A DNA stretch of 64,000 nt from Microbacterium enclense (lineage in GTDB: Bacteria > Actinomycetota > Actinomycetes > Actinomycetales > Microbacteriaceae), in assembly GCF_001456955.1 (NCBI RefSeq), contig NZ_KQ758473.1, positions 62,001 to 126,000 of the forward strand, written 5' to 3'. Below, one piece after another: positions 44,630 to 56,473 of the stretch (position 1 is its first letter; every line of letters starts with the position of its first letter). The notes beneath the pieces are model-generated. The model did no database searches and was not told the DNA's origin. It saw only the letters and a list, made by a program, of their open reading frames with translations. A program made the position numbers and the translations under genes.

Positions 44630-45381
44630 GCGACGATGCGACCAGGCCGGCGCCCGACGGCGACCGGGTACCGCTCGAGCCCCCCTCCGCCGCCGACAGC
44701 GTGGGTGCCGCCCTCGGCAACGCGGCGCGGCGCGCAGGGCTCGACCCCGCGGCGCACGGCTCCACCGGAGCAGCCGTGTGGTCGGCGATGGGCGGAGTGC
44801 GCGGCATCCTCGAATCGGTGCTGCCGTCGCTGGCGTTCGTCGTGCTGTTCACCCTCACGATCGACCCCGAGACGCGCCAGGGCAATCTGTGGCTGAGCCT
44901 CGGGGTGTCCGTGGGCCTCGCGGTCGTCTTCACGCTCGCGCGGCTGATCGCGAAGTCGCCGCCGAGCGCCGCGATCGGCGGGCTGCTCGCCACCGCCGGT
45001 GCCGCTGTGCTCGCGCTCGTGACGGGACGCGGGCAGGACAACTTCGTCTTCGGCTTCTTCACCAACGGCGCCTATGGCACCGCCTTCCTCGTCTCGGCTC
45101 TCATCGGCTGGCCGCTCATCGGGCTGGCCGCGGGTTACCTGCTGGGCGAGGGCACGCGGTGGCGGACGGACCGACGCAAGCGTCTGGCCTACACGTGGCT
45201 GTCGCTGGCGTGGGCGGCGCTGTTCGCGGCGCGGCTCATCGTGCAGCTTCCGCTGTATTTCGCGGGCGACGTCACCGCGCTGGGCACGCTGAAGATCGTC
45301 ATGGGCCTGCCGCTGTTCGCCCCGATGCTCGCGGTGACCTGGCTCGTGGTGCGTTCTCTCTCGCCTCGGCGAGAGTCCTGA
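44626..45381 (+). CDS. DUF3159 membrane protein
   Basis: A 251-residue protein with about five to six membrane helices from AFVVLFTLTIDPE to LFAPMLAVTWLVVRSLS. The conserved GRGQDNFVFGFFTNGAYG and PLIGLAAGYLLGEGTRWRTD segments identify the family. Function unknown. It ends the dut operon. The aconitase promoter region begins right after the stop. Confidence 0.85.
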   Translation: MSDDATRPAPDGDRVPLEPPSAADSVGAALGNAARRAGLDPAAHGSTGAAVWSAMGGVRGILESVLPSLAFVVLFTLTIDPETRQGNLWLSLGVSVGLAVVFTLARLIAKSPPSAAIGGLLATAGAAVLALVTGRGQDNFVFGFFTNGAYGTAFLVSALIGWPLIGLAAGYLLGEGTRWRTDRRKRLAYTWLSLAWAALFAARLIVQLPLYFAGDVTALGTLKIVMGLPLFAPMLAVTWLVVRSLSPRRES

Positions 45382-45384
45382 TAT

Positions 45385-45402
45385 TATCTTGACATCAAGA
45401 TA
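45385..45402. promoter_or_regulatory. Perfect 18-bp palindrome upstream of acnA
   Basis: TATCTTGACATCAAGATA, with 8-base arms TATCTTGA/TCAAGATA, is an AT-rich island directly after the DUF3159 stop and 113 bases before the aconitase GTG. A -10-like TACGGT (45417-45422) follows, so a bound factor would sit over the -35 zone. The regulator is not known from the window. Confidence 0.65.
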
Positions 45403-45514
45403 AATCCGTCCTCCCGTACGGTTAGGTCGACCTTCCTGGAATCGGCCTCGCCACGCGGGGAAGATGGACGACAGCGGGCCGACGCCTGCGCATTCGCCGA
45501 CGAAGGAGACGATC

Positions 45515-48355
<2,841 letters not shown>

Positions 48356-48370
48356 CCCACCGAACCGTTC

Positions 48371-48404
48371 GAGCGCCCGTCCCGACCCGTCGGGGCGGGC
48401 GCTC
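48371..48404 (+). terminator. Terminator after acnA
   Basis: GAGCGCCCG and CGGGCGCTC (with inner CCCGA/TCGGG) form a long GC-rich stem with a 4-base loop, 15 bases after the acnA stop. Confidence 0.8.
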
Positions 48405-48432
48405 GCGCGTCGCCGGGTCGTGGCATCCCCTC

Positions 48433-48516
48433 GATAAACGCTCGTCGCGCGCAGAAACGCCCTCTGCCGGCGTTTGTCGATGCGAGGGGCGTTTCTCGGT
48501 GCGAGCGGCGTCTCTC
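48433..48516. repeat. Family A four-box repeat, single copy with a fifth box
   Basis: Boxes GATAAACGC (48433), CAGAAACGC (48452), GCGTTTGTC (48470), GCGTTTCTC (48489) and GCGTCTCTC (48508). Starts are 19, 18, 19 and 19 bases apart and the first four are symmetrical about 48465, the same geometry as the copies at 27717-28143. The remainder of the 355-base acnA-dxs gap holds the acnA terminator and the dxs promoter; no gene is seen. Confidence 0.85.
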
Positions 48517-48710
48517 GGTGCGGGTGATCGCTCCGGTGCGCGCGCATGAGTACGGCGGCGCTCCCCGCGACGGTTTGGGGATGCCGGTGCCCACCTCTGA
48601 GAGACCGGTGAACGCCCGTCGCCGCAAGCCGTTGCCGGGCCGTTGTCAGTCCCCGAGACTAGAATCGACAGACGCGCAGGCGTCTGCGCGCACCGCACGA
48701 GAGGAGTCGT

Positions 48711-50660
48711 ATGGCTCTCCTGCCCGGCATTCACGGACCCCGCGATCTCGACGCGCTCACCCCCGACGAGCTGCGTCAGCTGGCCACCGAGGTGCGTTCG
48801 TTCCTCGTCGAGAACGTGGCGCGCACCGGCGGGCACCTCGGGCCGAACCTCGGCGTCGTCGAGCTGACGATCGCCCTGCACAAGGTCTTCGACTCGCCGT
48901 CCGACCCGATCATCTTCGACACCGGCCACCAGTCGTACGTGCACAAGATGCTCACCGGCCGCCAGGACTTCTCCGACCTCCGCTCGCGCGGCGGTCTCGC
49001 CGGCTACCCGCAGCGCTCCGAGAGCGAGCACGACGTCGTCGAGTCGTCGCACGCGTCGAGCTCGCTGAGCTGGGCAGACGGCGTCTCGCGCGCGTTCAGC
49101 CGTACGGGGCGTCGTGACCGTCATGTCGTCGCCGTCGTCGGTGACGGCGCTCTCACGGGCGGCATGACGTGGGAGGCGCTGAACAACATCAGCGACGACA
49201 ACGACCGCAACCTCGTCATCGTCGTCAACGACAACGGCCGCTCCTACGCCCCCACGATCGGCGGCATGGCGCGTTACCTCAATCGCGTGCGCACCAATGA
49301 CGCCTACCGCACGCTGCACCGCGGCTCCGACACGCTCTTCCGTCGTCTCGGGCCGGCCGCGCGAGCGGTCTATCGGGGTGTGCGCGGCGGAACGCACGGC
49401 TTCCTGTCGCGCTTCACCAACAACGAGGCGCTCTACAGCAACCTCGACATCAAGTACCTCGGCCCCATCGACGGACACGACTTCGAATCGCTCATCGAGA
49501 CCTTGGAGCTGGCGAAATCGTACGGGGCTCCGGTGATCGTGCACGCGATCACCGACAAGGGCAGCGGGTACGCCCCGGCCATGAGCGACGAGGCCGACCA
49601 ATTCCACGCCGTCGGCAAGATCGACCCGATCACGGGCGAAGCCCTCGGTGCGGGCGGTGGACTGCAGTGGACCGACGTCTTCGCCGAAGAACTCGTGACG
49701 GTCGGCGCCGAGCGCGACGACGTGATCGCGATGACCGCGGCGATGCTGCGTCCCACCGGTCTGCAGCAGTTCGCCGAGCGCTTCCCCGAGCGCGTGTACG
49801 ACGTCGGCATCGCCGAGCAGCACGCCGTGGCATCCGCCGCCGGCCTCGCCTTCGGTGGCCTGCACCCGGTCGTCGCGATCTACGCGACCTTCATGAACCG
49901 CGCGTTCGACCAGGTGATGATGGATGTCGCGCTGCACAAGGCCGGCGTCACCTTCGTGCTCGACCGCGCCGGCGTCACCGGCCCCGACGGCCCGAGCCAC
50001 CACGGCATCTGGGATCTGGCGATGCTGCAGCTCGTTCCCGGCATCCGGATCGCCGCCCCCCGCGACGCCGCGCGCCTGCGCGAGGAGTTCCGTGAGGCGA
50101 CCGCCGTGGAAGACGCGCCCACGGTCGTGCGCTACCCCAAGGGCAAGGTGCCCGCCGACCTGGAGGCGATCGAACGCCTGTCCGACGGCGTCGATGTGCT
50201 CGCACGCGGCGGCGGAGAAGACGTCCTGCTCATCGGCATCGGCCCGATGGTGCACCTCGCGATGGACGTCGCCGAGCGGCTCCGCGCGCAGGGGATCGGG
50301 GCGACCGTCATCGACCCGCGCTGGGCGATCCCGGTGCAGCCGTCGATCGTCGACCTCGCCCGCGAGCACCGCCTCGTCATCACCATCGAAGACGGCATCC
50401 GCGTCGGCGGCGTCGGAACGCGCGTGCGCCAGGTGCTGCGCGAGGCCGGCGTCGACACGGCCGTCGACGAGCTCGGCATCCCCGACGAGTTCATCGACCA
50501 CGCCACGCGCGAGCAGATCCTCGAAGACGCCGGACTGACGGCATCCAAGATCGCCCACGACGTCGTCGCCCAGGTGCTGGGTACCCGCATCCCCGTCGCG
50601 CGGCAGACGCCGACCGGCTCGATCCCCACGATCGAGGAATGGGAGAAGTCGCGCCCCTGA
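48711..50660 (+). CDS. dxs: 1-deoxy-D-xylulose-5-phosphate synthase
   Basis: A 649-residue ThDP enzyme. The N-terminal substrate/ThDP region has TGGHLGPNLGVVELTIALHK and IFDTGHQSYVHKMLTGR, the ThDP motif is VVGDGALTGGMTWEALNNIS to NDNGRSYAP, and the pyrimidine domain has YDVGIAEQHAVASAAGLAFG and FVLDRAGVTGPDGPSHHG. It condenses pyruvate and glyceraldehyde 3-phosphate, the first step of the MEP isoprenoid pathway. ATG 48711 follows GAGAGGAG; a -10-like TAGAAT lies at 48660-48665. Confidence 0.95.
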   Translation: MALLPGIHGPRDLDALTPDELRQLATEVRSFLVENVARTGGHLGPNLGVVELTIALHKVFDSPSDPIIFDTGHQSYVHKMLTGRQDFSDLRSRGGLAGYPQRSESEHDVVESSHASSSLSWADGVSRAFSRTGRRDRHVVAVVGDGALTGGMTWEALNNISDDNDRNLVIVVNDNGRSYAPTIGGMARYLNRVRTNDAYRTLHRGSDTLFRRLGPAARAVYRGVRGGTHGFLSRFTNNEALYSNLDIKYLGPIDGHDFESLIETLELAKSYGAPVIVHAITDKGSGYAPAMSDEADQFHAVGKIDPITGEALGAGGGLQWTDVFAEELVTVGAERDDVIAMTAAMLRPTGLQQFAERFPERVYDVGIAEQHAVASAAGLAFGGLHPVVAIYATFMNRAFDQVMMDVALHKAGVTFVLDRAGVTGPDGPSHHGIWDLAMLQLVPGIRIAAPRDAARLREEFREATAVEDAPTVVRYPKGKVPADLEAIERLSDGVDVLARGGGEDVLLIGIGPMVHLAMDVAERLRAQGIGATVIDPRWAIPVQPSIVDLAREHRLVITIEDGIRVGGVGTRVRQVLREAGVDTAVDELGIPDEFIDHATREQILEDAGLTASKIAHDVVAQVLGTRIPVARQTPTGSIPTIEEWEKSRP

Positions 50661-50731
50661 GCCGCTGACGATCGGGCCGGGATGCCGTCATCCCGGCCCG
50701 ATCTTCGCGCGCGCCCGTCACCAGAAGTCAT

Positions 50732-51186
50732 GAGAACAGGGGATGCCACGAAAACAGGCCGATGCGGCCGTTATCGCCCTGTTCTCGGTGCACCGGCCTG
50801 TTCTCGTGACCGGTCGAACCTTCCGCCCGTTTCTGCGGCCCCGCGACCAAAGCGGGGGACGCCACGAAACAGGCCGGATCAGCTGGCCTCGGCGCACCGT
50901 CCTGTTCTCGCGACGGGTCGAACCTTTCGCCCGCTCTGCGGCCCCGCGGCCGGGGCAGGGGGTGTCACCAGAACAGGGGATGCGACGAGAACAGGCCGAA
51001 TGAGCTGGCGTCGCCCTGTTCTCGGCGCACCGGCCTGTTCTGGTGACCGGTCGAACCTCCGCCTGTTCTCGTGACCGGTCGAATCTTCCGCCCGTCTCCG
51101 CGGCCCCGCGACTAGAACAGGGGATGCCACGACAACAGGCCGAGGCAGCTGGCGTCGCCCTGTTCTCGGCGCACCGGCCTGTTCTC
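50732..51186. repeat. Family B four-box palindromic repeat, four units
   Basis: Units near 50732-50805, 50847-50909, 50969-51070 and 51113-51186. Plan: GAGAACAGG, then GAAAACAGG 18 bases on, then CCTGTTCTC, then CCTGTTCTC 19 bases on (unit 1: 50732, 50750, 50778, 50797; unit 4: 51113, 51131, 51159, 51178). Unit 2 has lost boxes 1 and 3. Unit 3 has an extra CCTGTTCTC at 51062 from a 28-base duplication. Separators share GGTCGAACCTTCCGCCCG. It fills most of the 593 bases between converging dxs and fadJ; no gene is seen there. Confidence 0.9.
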
Positions 51187-51253
51187 GTGACGAGGGCCGG
51201 GTGAACGACGGCGGCGCCGCCCCCGAAGGAGCGGCGCCGCGCGGCGAGCGGGG

Positions 51254-53392
51254 TCAGCCGCCGATGCCCCGAATGGGCGGGTGGTGGAAGGTGTCGCCGA
51301 AGGCGCGCTCCGACGCCCCCTCACGATCGAGGTAGGGCGAGGCCCCACCGTCGATGAAGGGCCAGCCCGCGCCGAGGATGAGGCACAGGTCGATGTCCTG
51401 CACCTCGGGGACCACGCCCTCGTCGAGCATGATCTTGATCTCCTGCGCGAGGCCGTCCTGCACGCGCGCGAGGATCGTCTCGGGAGCGACCGGCGTCTTG
51501 CCGGTCACGAGCACCTGCTGCGCGGCCTTGGTCCACCCGGTCACCCGGCCGCCCTTGTCCTTCTCGACGACCTCGGGCAGAGCGGCGAGCTCGTGGAAGT
51601 TCTCCGACGAGAAGAACCGGTCGGGGAACGCGCGCGCCATCGTGTCCTGCACGTGGGCGGCGACCTTCCAGCCGACCAGGTCGATGAGCTGGAACGGACC
51701 CATCGGCAGTCCGAGGGGCGCGAACGCCTTCTCCACCGTCGCGATCGGCGTCCCTTCGTACACAGCGCGCGCCGCCTCGCCCATGACCTTCGCCAGGAGA
51801 CGGTTCACGACGAAGCCCGGGGCATCGGCGGTGAGCACCGCGTTCTTGCCCAGGCCCTTCGCGACGACGAAGGCGGTGGACAGGGCCGCGTCCGACGTGG
51901 CATCCGTCTTCACGACCTCGATGAGCGGCATGACCGCGACCGGGTTGAAGAAGTGGAAACCGACCAGGCGCTCCGGGTGTTGCAGCACCGAGCCGATCTC
52001 GGCGACCGAGAGCGACGAGGTGTTGGTCGCGAGGACCGCATCGTCGGCGACGATCTTCTCGATGGCCGAGAACACCTCCTGCTTGACCCCGACCTCTTCG
52101 AACACGGCCTCGATGACGAAGTCGCAGTCCGCGAACTCGTTGCGGTCGGTCGTGCCGTGCACGAGGGCGCGCAGCTGATTGGCGGTGTCGCCGTCCAGGC
52201 GGCCCTTCGCCTCGAGCTTGCCGATCTCCTCGTGGATGGATGCCACACCCTTGTCGACGCGGCCCTGATCGAGGTCGGTGATGATCACGGGCACGCGGAG
52301 CTTGCGAAGGAACAGCAGCGCGAATTGCGACGCCATGAGCCCCGCGCCGATCACGCCGACCTTGGTCACCTTCTTCGCGAGCGCCTTGTCGGGGGCGCCG
52401 ACCGGACGCTTCGCGCGCTTTTGCACGAGGTCGAACGCGTACATGGATGCCGCGAACTGGTCGCCCGTGATGAGGTCGGCCAGCGCCTCGTCCTCGCGCG
52501 CGAAGCCCTCGGCCTTCGTGCCGCTCTTCGCCTTGTCGAGCAGGTCGAGGGCGACGTAGGGGGACCGGGGGACGGTGCCGATCTTCGACTCGAGCATGCC
52601 CCGGGCCATCTTGATGGCGATGGGCCATTTGGTGAGGCGCTCGAGCTTGCCCGGCACGTTCTTGCGCTCGACGCGGACGCGACCGGTCAGCACTCCGTCT
52701 GCCCACCGCAGCGAGTCCTCGAGGTAGCTGGCCGCCGGGAAGATGGCATCCATGATCCCGAGGTCGAATGCCTGCTGCGGCTTGAGCATGCGGTTCTGCT
52801 TGAGCGGGTTCGAGATCACGACCTCGAGCGCGTTCTCGATGCCGATGAGGTTCGGCAGCAGGTAGGCGCCGCCCCAGCCGGGAATGATGCCGAGGAACAC
52901 CTCGGGTAGGGCGATCGCCGCGGCGGAGGCGTCGACCGTGCGGTAGGTCGAGTTCAGCGCGATCTCGAGGCCGCCGCCGAGGGCGAGGCCGTTCACGAAC
53001 GCGAACGAGGGCACGCCCAGCTCCGACAGCGAGCCGATCACCTGGTGCCCGCGCTGCGCGATGAGCCGCGCAACCTCTTTCGACGGCAGCTTCGCCACGT
53101 CGGAGAGGTCGGCGCCCGCGGCCAGGATGTACTGCTTGCCGGTGACCGCGACCGCGTGGATCTCGCCCGCGGCCGCGCGCTGCTTCAGCGTCTCGAGCGT
53201 GCGCCCGAGCTCAGCGAGGGTCGCGGGTCCGAGGGTGTTGGGCCGCGTGTGGTCACGGCCGTTGTCGAGCGTGATGAGCGCGAGCACGTTGCCCGAGGGC
53301 AGCCGCACGTCGCGGACGGGGGAGTGGGTGACGACCTCGTCGCCGGCGAGGGCGTCGAGGGGCGAGAAGTCGATGGTCGAGTAGTCGGTCAC
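51254..53392 (-). CDS. fadJ: Fatty acid oxidation complex alpha: enoyl-CoA hydratase / 3-hydroxyacyl-CoA dehydrogenase
   Basis: A 712-residue fusion. The N-terminal crotonase domain has AGADLSDVAKLPSKEV, NGLALGGGLEIALNSTYR and LPEVFLGIIPGWGGAYLLP. From about residue 335 the NAD domain reads VGVIGAGLMASQFALLFLRK, with TNTSSLSVAEIGS, HFFNPVAVMPLIEVV and the catalytic helical domain DAPGFVVNRLLAKVMGEA. It hydrates enoyl-CoA and oxidises L-3-hydroxyacyl-CoA. GTG 53392 overlaps the thiolase stop (GTGA), so both are made together as a beta-oxidation unit. Confidence 0.92.
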   Translation of the reverse strand: MTDYSTIDFSPLDALAGDEVVTHSPVRDVRLPSGNVLALITLDNGRDHTRPNTLGPATLAELGRTLETLKQRAAAGEIHAVAVTGKQYILAAGADLSDVAKLPSKEVARLIAQRGHQVIGSLSELGVPSFAFVNGLALGGGLEIALNSTYRTVDASAAAIALPEVFLGIIPGWGGAYLLPNLIGIENALEVVISNPLKQNRMLKPQQAFDLGIMDAIFPAASYLEDSLRWADGVLTGRVRVERKNVPGKLERLTKWPIAIKMARGMLESKIGTVPRSPYVALDLLDKAKSGTKAEGFAREDEALADLITGDQFAASMYAFDLVQKRAKRPVGAPDKALAKKVTKVGVIGAGLMASQFALLFLRKLRVPVIITDLDQGRVDKGVASIHEEIGKLEAKGRLDGDTANQLRALVHGTTDRNEFADCDFVIEAVFEEVGVKQEVFSAIEKIVADDAVLATNTSSLSVAEIGSVLQHPERLVGFHFFNPVAVMPLIEVVKTDATSDAALSTAFVVAKGLGKNAVLTADAPGFVVNRLLAKVMGEAARAVYEGTPIATVEKAFAPLGLPMGPFQLIDLVGWKVAAHVQDTMARAFPDRFFSSENFHELAALPEVVEKDKGGRVTGWTKAAQQVLVTGKTPVAPETILARVQDGLAQEIKIMLDEGVVPEVQDIDLCLILGAGWPFIDGGASPYLDREGASERAFGDTFHHPPIRGIGG

Positions 53393-54597
53393 TTGCGCTT
53401 CTTCTTTCCGTCGAAGAACGGGTTCTCCCAGATCACCGAGCCACCCTGGCCGAGGCCGACGCACATGGCCGTCAGGCCGTAGCGCACGTCGGGTCGCTCG
53501 GCGAACTGCGCGGCGAGCTGGATCATCAGGCGCACACCGGATGCCGCGAGCGGGTGGCCCAGCGCGATCGCACCGCCCCAGGGGTTCACGCGCGGGTCGT
53601 CATCCGCGATGCCGAAGTGATCGAGCAACGAGATCACCTGGATGGCGAAGGCCTCGTTGAGCTCGAACAGACCGATGTCGTCGATCGTCAGGCCGGCCTT
53701 CTTCAGGGCCTTCTCGGTCGACGGGATCGGGCCGATGCCCATGATCTCGGGTTCGACGCCGGCGAAGGCGAACGAGACCATGCGCATCTTGGGCGCGAGA
53801 CCGAACTCTTTCACGGCATCGGCGCCGGCGAGCAGGCTGATCGTCGCCCCGTCGGTGAGGGGCGATGAGGTCCCCGCGGTCACGCGACCGTGCGGGCGGA
53901 ACGGCGTCTTGAGCGTTGCAAGGCCCTCGAGCGTGGTCTCGGGGCGGCGGCCCTCGTCCTCGGTGGCGAGGCCCCACGCGCCTTCGGCGTTCTTCACGGC
54001 GACCGGGACGAGGTCGGGCTGGATCTTGCCGGCCTCATACGCCGCCTGCACCTTGTGCTGGCTGGCGACGCCGAAGCGGTCGGCGCGCTCCTTGGTGAGG
54101 TGGGGGAATCGGTCGTGGATGCGCTCGGCCGTGACGCCCATGTTCAGCGCGCCCGGGTCGACGAGCTTCTCGGCCACGAAACGGGGGTTGGGGTCGACGT
54201 TCCCTCCGATGGGGTGGCGCCCCATGTGCTCGACGCCGCCCGCGAGCGCGAGGTCGTACATGCCGACGCCGATCGACGCGCCCATCGTGGTGACGCTCGT
54301 CATGGCGCCGGCACACATGCGCTCGATCGCGAGGCCCGGCACCGTCATCGGCAGCCCCGCGAGGATGGCGGCGGTGCGCCCCAGGGTCAGCCCCTGGTCG
54401 CCGGTCTGCGAGGTCGCGGCGATCGCCACGTCGTCGATCCGGTCCTTCGGCACGTCGCCGTTGCGCTCCATCAACCCGATGATCGCCTTGACCACCAGGT
54501 CATCGGCGCGGGTGTTCCAGTACATGCCCTTTTCGCCGGCGCGCCCGAAGGGTGTGCGCATTCCGTCGACGAAGAAGACGTCCGTCATCTCGGCCAC
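53389..54597 (-). CDS. fadA: Acetyl-CoA C-acyltransferase (thiolase)
   Basis: A 402-residue thiolase. Nucleophile Cys is in AIERMCAGAMTSVTTMGAS, then NEAFAIQVISLLDHF, GGAIALGHPLAASGVRL (His) and the second Cys in LTAMCVGLGQGGSVIWE. It cleaves 3-ketoacyl-CoA to acetyl-CoA and a shortened acyl-CoA, and is the partner of the downstream FadJ. GTG 54597 is chosen because AGGAGGC lies 5 bases upstream; MTDVFFVDGMRTPFG at 54588 is the alternative. Confidence 0.92.
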   Translation of the reverse strand: MAEMTDVFFVDGMRTPFGRAGEKGMYWNTRADDLVVKAIIGLMERNGDVPKDRIDDVAIAATSQTGDQGLTLGRTAAILAGLPMTVPGLAIERMCAGAMTSVTTMGASIGVGMYDLALAGGVEHMGRHPIGGNVDPNPRFVAEKLVDPGALNMGVTAERIHDRFPHLTKERADRFGVASQHKVQAAYEAGKIQPDLVPVAVKNAEGAWGLATEDEGRRPETTLEGLATLKTPFRPHGRVTAGTSSPLTDGATISLLAGADAVKEFGLAPKMRMVSFAFAGVEPEIMGIGPIPSTEKALKKAGLTIDDIGLFELNEAFAIQVISLLDHFGIADDDPRVNPWGGAIALGHPLAASGVRLMIQLAAQFAERPDVRYGLTAMCVGLGQGGSVIWENPFFDGKKKRK

Positions 54598-54668
54598 TCT
54601 GCCTCCTGTGTTGGGGATGGACCCAGCCTAGGAAGGCGGTTTCGCGCCGAAGAATCGGTTGTCCGAAC

Positions 54669-55865
54669 CTACGAATCCGTGGCAGGCGCCTCATCGACGG
54701 TGTTGAGGGAAGCTACAAAGCTATCCGCGATCACCTGTGCAGTCTGCTCAACCTGCCAGGGTCGTGCTCCGAGCTCGGCGAGGGCGGCACCGACCGACTC
54801 CGCCGAGATCTCCGCCGGCGGCGCCCACGCCACACGACGCAGCGTCTCGGGCGTCAGCAGGTTCTCGGTCGGCATCCGGAGCTCTTCCGCCCGCGCCTCG
54901 ACGGCCGGGCGGGCCGCCTTGAGCCGGCGGTCGGCGTCGGGATTGCGATCGGCCCAGGCCCGCGGGGGCGGCAGGGTGTCGCTCGGCACGCGGTCGGGGG
55001 GAAGCTCCGTCGACTCACGGCCGGCCACGATCGCATTCCACCAGCGGTCGAGCTGCGTGCGGCTCGCGCGCCCGTTGAAATCCTTCACCCCGGCCAGCGC
55101 CTGCTTGCTCGCAGGATCGGCCAGCACCGCCGCGACCAGCGCGCGGTCGGGCACGAGGCGGCCCGGGGCGACGTCCTGCTCGCGGGCGAAGTCCTCGCGG
55201 GCCTGCCACAGCGAGCGGGCGACGGCGAGGGCACGACGCCCGCGCACCGCGTGCAGCCCGCTCAGGCGGCGCCAGGGGTCGTCGCGAGCGGGCTTCGGCA
55301 GGCGGTCGAGGACGGCCTGGAACTCCTCGCGGGCGAACTGCGTCTTGCGCTGCTCGTCGAGCTCGGCGGCGAGCACGTCGCGCACGTCGATCAGATGCTC
55401 CACGTCGAGGGCGGCGTACTCGAGCCAGGAGGCCGGCAGCGGGCGCGTCGACCAGTCGGCGGCCGAGTGCGCCTTCGCCAGGGTGATCCCGAGCGTCTGC
55501 TCCACGACGGCGCCGAGGCCCACGCGCTCGTGACCGAGCAGACGCGAGCCCAGCTCGGTGTCGAAGATCGACGGCGGCTCGAGCCCCCGCTCCCTCAGCG
55601 ACGGCAGGTCTTGGCTGGCCGCGTGGAACACCCATTCGGTGTCGCCGATCGCCGCCTGCAGCGGGGCGAAGTCCTCGATGGTCGACGGGTCGAACAGGAA
55701 GACACCGGCTCCCCGGCGGAACACCTGGATCAGGTACGCGCGCTGCGAGTACCGAAAGCCCGACGCCCGCTCGACGTCGACCGCGACCGGGCCGCTCCCC
55801 GCGGCCAGGGTGTCGCAGGCGGCGAGGAAGCCCTCGGCATCCTCGATGACGATGTACTCAACCAC
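54669..55865 (-). CDS. rnd: Ribonuclease D-like 3'-5' exonuclease with HRDC domain
   Basis: A 398-residue DEDDy exonuclease. Exo I is VAVDVERASGFRYSQRAYLI, Exo II FHAASQDLPSLRE, and Exo III ASWLEYAALDVEHLIDV with the Tyr-x3-Asp. A HRDC domain follows (about 210-290, HAVRGRRALAVARSLWQARE) and a C-terminal helical region. It trims stable RNA 3' ends. GTG 55865 overlaps the DUF3000 stop by 8 bases, so the two are coupled. Confidence 0.88.
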   Translation of the reverse strand: MVEYIVIEDAEGFLAACDTLAAGSGPVAVDVERASGFRYSQRAYLIQVFRRGAGVFLFDPSTIEDFAPLQAAIGDTEWVFHAASQDLPSLRERGLEPPSIFDTELGSRLLGHERVGLGAVVEQTLGITLAKAHSAADWSTRPLPASWLEYAALDVEHLIDVRDVLAAELDEQRKTQFAREEFQAVLDRLPKPARDDPWRRLSGLHAVRGRRALAVARSLWQAREDFAREQDVAPGRLVPDRALVAAVLADPASKQALAGVKDFNGRASRTQLDRWWNAIVAGRESTELPPDRVPSDTLPPPRAWADRNPDADRRLKAARPAVEARAEELRMPTENLLTPETLRRVAWAPPAEISAESVGAALAELGARPWQVEQTAQVIADSFVASLNTVDEAPATDS

Positions 55866-56448
55866 GCGTGGGCCTCCGGGCTCCGAGAACAGCGACGCCC
55901 TCCGACCCCGGGGGGAGACCGGCGAGCATGCACACGAGCTCCGCCCACGCCTCGAGGTGCGGGCGGAAGGGACCGCGCGGCGACCATGACGCGCGAAGTT
56001 CGATCTGCGAGCCCTCGCCCTGCGCGGCGAGCGCGCCGAAGCCGGTCGAGAGGGTCTTGGTGGCGGTGCCCGATTCGGAGTGGCGCTCGGCACCGCGCGA
56101 GTCCAGCGCATCGATGAGCCACGACCAGGCGACCTCGGCCAGCAGGGGGTCGACGCCGATCTCCGGCTCCAGAGGCGCCTGTGCGAAACAGACGACGCGC
56201 CATGCACCGCCCCAGGGCTCCGGCTCCTCGGGATCGTGCAGCAGGATGAAGCGCCCCGTGCCGAAGGGCGAGTCCGTCGCGTGCTCCTCGGGGCGGACGT
56301 CGGCGGCCAGCGCGAGCGAGAACGGTGCGAGACCGGCGGGGGAGGGGATCTCGCGCACCACCAGGTCGTCGCGGAAGGTCGTGGCGCGCATCTCCGCGGC
56401 GGCCCGCGCGAAGGGGCTGGCGGCCTCCGCCGGGCGCTGGTCACTCAC
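55858..56448 (-). CDS. DUF3000 domain protein
   Basis: A 196-residue protein with FRDDLVVREIPSPAGLAPFS, RFILLHDPEEPEPWGGAWRV and AEVAWSWLIDALDSRGAERH, the DUF3000 core, which in Actinobacteria precedes the RNase D-like gene as here. Function unknown; no motif suggests catalysis. GTG 56448 is preferred over GTG 56454 because TAGTCT (complement 56455-56460) ends 6 bases before it, fitting a leaderless message; codon 56454 would abut the -10 itself. Confidence 0.85.
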   Translation of the reverse strand: MSDQRPAEAASPFARAAAEMRATTFRDDLVVREIPSPAGLAPFSLALAADVRPEEHATDSPFGTGRFILLHDPEEPEPWGGAWRVVCFAQAPLEPEIGVDPLLAEVAWSWLIDALDSRGAERHSESGTATKTLSTGFGALAAQGEGSQIELRASWSPRGPFRPHLEAWAELVCMLAGLPPGSEGVAVLGARRPTRG

Positions 56449-56454
56449 GGCCAC

Positions 56455-56464
56455 AGACTAGAGT
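56455..56464. promoter_or_regulatory. Overlapping divergent -10 elements
   Basis: In AGACTAGAGT the minus-strand hexamer TAGTCT (56460-56455) and the plus-strand TAGAGT (56459-56464) share two bases. Each lies 6-9 bases before its gene's start. RNA polymerase should be unable to open both at once, giving a natural switch between the two genes. Confidence 0.6.
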
Positions 56465-56473
56465 GAGGCCTCG

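Noticed and set aside
45389-45394. TTGACA inside the acnA palindrome as the -35 element
   Set aside because: It lies 22 bases from the best -10 (TACGGT), too far for a normal promoter; the palindrome is a better explanation.
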